A stretch of 64,000 bases of DNA from contig UXAT02000012.1 in the NCBI GenBank assembly GCA_900609035.2, positions 1-64,000 of the forward strand. Reading direction: 5' to 3'. A program made the position numbers and the translations under genes. Each line of letters starts with the position of its first letter. The stretch's first letter is position 1. Shown one piece after another: positions 60,468-64,000 of the stretch. The notes below the pieces were generated by a model that was not told the origin of the DNA, searched no databases, and saw only the letters and a list, made by a program, of their open reading frames with translations. The stretch is from Candidatus Defluviicoccus seviourii (GTDB lineage Bacteria > Pseudomonadota > Alphaproteobacteria > Rhodospirillales > Defluviicoccaceae).

Positions 60468-62342
60468 ATGTTGGGCGATCTGTTTGCAGCGCTTCGGACC
60501 TCGCAGAGCGGCCTGATCGCGAACCAGCGGGCGCTCAGCACCGTTGCCCAGAACATCGCCAACGTCAACACGCCCGGCTACTCGCGCAAGGAACCGACAC
60601 TCGAGCAGCGGGTGGTGGACGGCAACGGCGCCGGCGTCGACCTCACCCAGCTCAAGCGCACCGTCGACGAGGGCCTACTGAAAACGATCCGGCTCGAAAC
60701 TGCGAGCCTGCAGGAGGCGAGCGTCCGCCAGGACTATCTCGGCCGGGTCCAGACCCTTTTCGGCAGCCCGGAGAGTGACACCTCGCTGGCGCATACGATC
60801 ACGGAATTCCAGGACTCGCTCGAAAGCCTGGCGTTGGAGCCGAACAGCGCACTCAACCAGCGCGCTGTCGTCCGCAGTGCCGACGATCTTGCGATCCGCT
60901 TTCGCGAACTCACCGGAGCGCTGCAGAGCCTGCGCCAGGAGGCCGACCAGGAGATTGGCACGGCAGTGCGCGAGGTCAACGACCTCTTGACCACGATCGC
61001 GGACCTCAACGACAAGATCACCCGCAACGGCTATGCGGGCCAGGATACGAGCAGCCTGCAGGACCAGCGCGACCAGAGCCTTGATCAGCTCGCCGGCCTG
61101 ATGGATATCCGCGTGTTCCGCCGTGCGAGCGGTGAGGCCGTCGTCTTCACGGCCAGCGGGCGCACCCTCGTCGATGGCACCGCCAACGGTTTGAGCCACG
61201 GCATCGCCAACCAGCTCTCCGCCGGCGCCAGTGCGACCGGTGGCGGCGTCGATGGCATCTACATCGGCGAGGCAACGGCCGAGAACGACATCTCCGGTGA
61301 GATCCGCGCTGGCCGCCTGGCTGGGCTCATCGGTCTCCGGGATACGACGCTGCCGGATCTCGCCGCCAATCTCGACACGCTCGCGGGCGGCCTTGCCCAG
61401 ACAGTCAATCAGATCCACAACCGCGGCCTGGCGTTCCCTGGACTCGATGCCGTTACCGGCAGCCGCACCTTTGCCGATCCTGCGAACCAGGCAATCACCT
61501 TCCAGGGCACCTCGGACACCCGCCTGGTCGTGTTCGACGGCAACGGCAATCAGGTCGGCACAACAACCATGCGCACGCTTCTGGGTGGCGCAACCGGCAC
61601 CATCGCTGACGTGCAGACGAGCCTCGACGCGTGGCTGAGAGGCCAGGGCCACGGCACGGCGAGCCTCGATGCCGACGGACGGCTCGAGATCGAACTTGCC
61701 GACGGAAGGACGATCGGTTTCCGCGACGAGGCCCAAGTCAACACACCCGGAGCCGCCGCTGCGGATGCGGCGATCGGCTTCGACAGCGACGGCGATACGG
61801 CCGTGGACGAAAGCCACACCGGCTTCGCTGCCTTTTTCGGGCTGAACGATCTGTTTGCCGCTGACGTCGCCCTGGGCAGTGCGGGGTCGGCGGAGTCCTT
61901 GAGCGTGCGCGCCGACCTCCTCTCCGCGCCAGAAGGCTTGAGCCGTGGCACGGTCCAGTGGGATCCTACCCGCAGCCTGACTGGCGCGTATTTGGTGTCG
62001 AGCGGCGACGGCAGCGGCGCCCGTGCGCTCGCAACCGCGGTTGGCGAAGGAACGGCATTCGCAGCCAGCGGCGAACTGCCGCAGGTCACGACCGGTTTCG
62101 CCGATTACGCCGGCATGGTCATCGCCCACACGGCTTCGGAAACGGCCGCCAGCGAGTCCGCTACCGCCCGCCAGGAGGAACTGGTGGAGACGCTGAAGCA
62201 AAAGTCAGACTCGCTGCGCGGCGTCAATCTCGATCAGGAACTGGCCGATCTCATGCTCTACGAACAGGCCTATTCGGCGGCCGCGCGGGTGATGTCGGTC
62301 ATGCAGGAGATGTTCGATGCGCTTGAGCGGTCCGCACCTTAG
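60468..62342 (+). CDS. flgK: Flagellar hook-associated protein 1
   Basis: 624 residues. N-terminal flagellar rod motif GLIANQRALSTVAQNIANVNTPGYSRKE and C-terminal GVNLDQELADLMLYEQAYSAAARVMSVMQ are intact. The hypervariable centre contains a DSDGDTAVDES loop that looks Ca2+-binding-like. It joins hook and filament. 17 bp separate its stop from flgL. Confidence 0.95.
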   Translation: MLGDLFAALRTSQSGLIANQRALSTVAQNIANVNTPGYSRKEPTLEQRVVDGNGAGVDLTQLKRTVDEGLLKTIRLETASLQEASVRQDYLGRVQTLFGSPESDTSLAHTITEFQDSLESLALEPNSALNQRAVVRSADDLAIRFRELTGALQSLRQEADQEIGTAVREVNDLLTTIADLNDKITRNGYAGQDTSSLQDQRDQSLDQLAGLMDIRVFRRASGEAVVFTASGRTLVDGTANGLSHGIANQLSAGASATGGGVDGIYIGEATAENDISGEIRAGRLAGLIGLRDTTLPDLAANLDTLAGGLAQTVNQIHNRGLAFPGLDAVTGSRTFADPANQAITFQGTSDTRLVVFDGNGNQVGTTTMRTLLGGATGTIADVQTSLDAWLRGQGHGTASLDADGRLEIELADGRTIGFRDEAQVNTPGAAAADAAIGFDSDGDTAVDESHTGFAAFFGLNDLFAADVALGSAGSAESLSVRADLLSAPEGLSRGTVQWDPTRSLTGAYLVSSGDGSGARALATAVGEGTAFAASGELPQVTTGFADYAGMVIAHTASETAASESATARQEELVETLKQKSDSLRGVNLDQELADLMLYEQAYSAAARVMSVMQEMFDALERSAP

Positions 62343-62358
62343 GCTCCGGTAGCACATC

Positions 62359-63882
62359 ATGGAACGGATCTCGTCATTCGCGAGCGCCAACTATCTGTCG
62401 CAGCTGATGGGTAAGACGCAAGCGCGCATCAACGAGGGGCAGACCCAACTCGCCTCGGAGAAGGTCTCGCAGGATTATGCGGGCATCGCCGCCGACACGC
62501 GGCGGCTGCTTTCGGCCGAAAACGCACGAACTATGGCGACCCGATTTCAGCAGAACAACACGCTGATGAAGGTCGATCTTGGCGCCGCCGATCTGGCCGT
62601 GCAGTCGATCGATACCACCGCGCGAGAATTCCGCGCCACACTGATCGAGCAAGGAAACAGCCAGCCGCTCGATGCGGCACAGGTGGCAACCCTGCAGGCG
62701 TCAGCCTTCCGTGCCCTTGGCGAGATGCAGAACGCGCTCAACACCAAGGTCGATGGCCGCTACCTGTTCGCTGGCGGCAGCACCACGACCCGGCCGGTCG
62801 ATCTCGGCCTGTCCAACCTCGAAGACTTCCAGACCCGCTATGACGGCCGGGCGAACGCCTATCCCGAAAGCCGCGATGCCAGCCTTGCCAGCTTTTCCCT
62901 GGCACCTGGCGGCAACTGGCTGAGCTTCGAAGCCGATGCCACTGCGCCGAGCCGGATCCGCGTTTCTGCCGCCAACGCCGAGGTTGAGGCAATTGCTGCC
63001 GGCACGCGGATTACCATCGGCGGTACCCCCGCAAGCGGCTATGACGGCTCGTTCGTGGTCCGCAGCGTCGGTCAGGACGCGCAGGGTACCTATATCGAGG
63101 TCGAAGAGGAGCGCTTCTACGATGAAGCGGCTGCCGCCGGAACGTTGAGCGTTGCCAACGGCGCCCAGCTGACTCCGGCTGCGACCGGCACGCTCACCTT
63201 CGACGGTACCGCCAATACGGTGACCGCCGCTACGGCCGATGCGTTCGCCGGTATCGCCGTCGGCAGCCTGTTCACGGTCTCCGGAACGGGCAGCAACGAC
63301 GGCGTGTTCGAGATCGCAGCGAACACCGGCACGACGATCAGCATCGTCGCCCACACGCTGCCCGACAGCGCCGGCACCGCCGTCGCCGGCACGCTCGCGG
63401 CCGAGGGCTACTACGCCGGCGACACGATCGGCCGCGTTCACGCCGCCGATACCGAGCGGACGCTGGACATGAGCCTGAATGGTGCCGATCCCGCGTTCGA
63501 AAAGGCGCTGCGAGCGATGGCGCTGATTGCCGAAGGGGCGCCGGGGACGACAGGCGATCTCGCCCTGCATCCGGAGCGCATTGCCAAGGCGATCGATTTG
63601 CTGAACAGCGCGATCGATGCGACGGCCGCACCTGTCGCCGGTGAGCAGACCGGTAGTCTCGCCGCGGTGCAGATGGACATCGGCTTCCAACAGGTGGTTG
63701 TTGACGAGGCGATGAACCGACAGCAGGACCTGATCGCGTCCTTGGAAACGCAGATCGGCAGCATCGAGAACATTGATCCGTACGAGACGATCACGCGCCT
63801 GCTCGACGACTCGCGAGCGCTAGAGGCTTCGTATCAGGCGGTGAGCCGCATCCGCCAGCTGAGTCTCGTCAATTACCTTTAA
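62359..63882 (+). CDS. flgL: Flagellar hook-associated protein 3 with a large insertion
   Basis: 507 residues, against about 300-350 in most species. The N-terminus (RISSFASANYLSQLMGKTQ, NEGQTQLASEK) and C-terminus (MNRQQDLIASLETQIGSIENIDPYE to QLSLVNYL) are standard FlgL. Between about residues 175 and 355 lies a beta-rich insertion of two or three similar units (ITIGGTPASGYDGSFVV, LFTVSGTGSNDGVFEI, each followed by a DYADEATYI-like strand), likely exposed on the junction surface. Last gene of the cluster. Confidence 0.92.
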   Translation: MERISSFASANYLSQLMGKTQARINEGQTQLASEKVSQDYAGIAADTRRLLSAENARTMATRFQQNNTLMKVDLGAADLAVQSIDTTAREFRATLIEQGNSQPLDAAQVATLQASAFRALGEMQNALNTKVDGRYLFAGGSTTTRPVDLGLSNLEDFQTRYDGRANAYPESRDASLASFSLAPGGNWLSFEADATAPSRIRVSAANAEVEAIAAGTRITIGGTPASGYDGSFVVRSVGQDAQGTYIEVEEERFYDEAAAAGTLSVANGAQLTPAATGTLTFDGTANTVTAATADAFAGIAVGSLFTVSGTGSNDGVFEIAANTGTTISIVAHTLPDSAGTAVAGTLAAEGYYAGDTIGRVHAADTERTLDMSLNGADPAFEKALRAMALIAEGAPGTTGDLALHPERIAKAIDLLNSAIDATAAPVAGEQTGSLAAVQMDIGFQQVVVDEAMNRQQDLIASLETQIGSIENIDPYETITRLLDDSRALEASYQAVSRIRQLSLVNYL

Positions 63883-63905
63883 GCTCGCCTGCTCCAGAAT
63901 GAAAG

Positions 63906-63927
63906 CGGGGAACCCGAAGGTTCCCCG
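63906..63927 (+). terminator. Terminator hairpin of the flagellar cluster
   Basis: CGGGGAACC (63906-63914) pairs perfectly with GGTTCCCCG (63919-63927) around CGAA, then TCTT, 24 bp after flgL. The remaining 73 bp of the window show no gene. Confidence 0.7.
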
Positions 63928-64000
63928 TCTTGGAGTTCGCTGACGCTCACGCGGTCACGAAAGGCGTGCGCGTGGCCGCGACCTATTGGAAATAGACGGC

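Noticed and set aside
63928..64000. Possible start or end of another gene at the right edge
   Set aside because: Short frames on both strands are interrupted by stops within about 20 codons.

Overview
The window is GC-rich, densely packed DNA with no rRNA operon, CRISPR array or intact prophage. It reads as the chromosome of a flagellated Gram-negative bacterium. An alphaproteobacterium of Rhodospirillales type is my inference, from a DUF5765 membrane protein, an encapsulated-ferritin-type protein of the Rhodospirillum kind, an HRDC-less RNase D, a FlgJ made of the rod-binding domain only, and an NDUFA9-like protein. No species is claimed.

Layout. 1-3.0 kb: the 3' end of a large RTX calcium-binding protein, convergent with a TolB-N/TPR protein. 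3.0-3.8 kb: a patch of nested palindromes, one copy of a 113-bp transposon-like repeat and a small conserved gene. 3.8-10.7 kb: a run of mostly exported proteins (SHOCT protein, small secreted proteins, arylsulfatase, outer-membrane lipoprotein, HAD phosphatase, FadL channel). 10.8-13.7 kb: DUF502 protein and an octaheme cytochrome fused to HEAT and TPR repeats. 13.8-17.9 kb (minus): pdxH, CDF transporter, APH-like/P-loop kinase and mepA. 18-21.8 kb: a second FadL, a LuxR receptor with no luxI in the window, an HNH nuclease, the second 113-bp repeat and a DUF5765 protein. 22-27 kb: TylF-type methyltransferase, glgC, a DUF465 protein and prpE. 27.2-27.4 kb: a strong candidate small RNA with its own promoter, anti-Shine-Dalgarno stretch and terminator. 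27.6-31 kb: YbjQ, a GT-C-like membrane protein, GT2, DUF2304 and an SMR-type flippase, which together resemble a lipid-linked sugar transfer set. 31-39.7 kb: ABC1 kinase, oligoendopeptidase F, acyl-CoA synthetase, a coiled-coil protein overlapping rarD, and pyruvate kinase. 39.9-45.7 kb: peptidyl-prolyl isomerase, MliC and entericidin lipoproteins, mutT, argJ and divergent secA. 45.7-48.8 kb: a small membrane protein with no ordinary start codon, an SGNH esterase fused to three RTX modules, and an HCCA-isomerase-like protein. 49-51.6 kb: encapsulated-ferritin-type protein, IS5-family remnant, RNase D, tRNA-Leu(CAG) with tandem hairpins, and an NDUFA9-like protein. 51.8-57.1 kb (minus): leucyl aminopeptidase, TAXI binding protein, LysM protein and a GH17 membrane protein. 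57.2-63.9 kb: a duplicated-domain protein and the flagellar genes flgI-flgJ-flgN-flgK-flgL behind a sigma54-type promoter, closed by a terminator hairpin.

The most unusual points are the candidate sRNA at 27.3 kb; the 113-bp repeats whose two copies carry different 4-bp direct flanks (CTCG and CTAG), which argues for transposition with target duplication, with CTAG-bounded elements sitting on stop codons; the encapsulated-ferritin-type protein without an encapsulin gene or visible cargo tail; and the octaheme-HEAT-TPR fusion. Many neighbouring genes overlap by ATGA or GTGA, so translational coupling is common here. Function assignments rest on motif reading alone; no database search was run.
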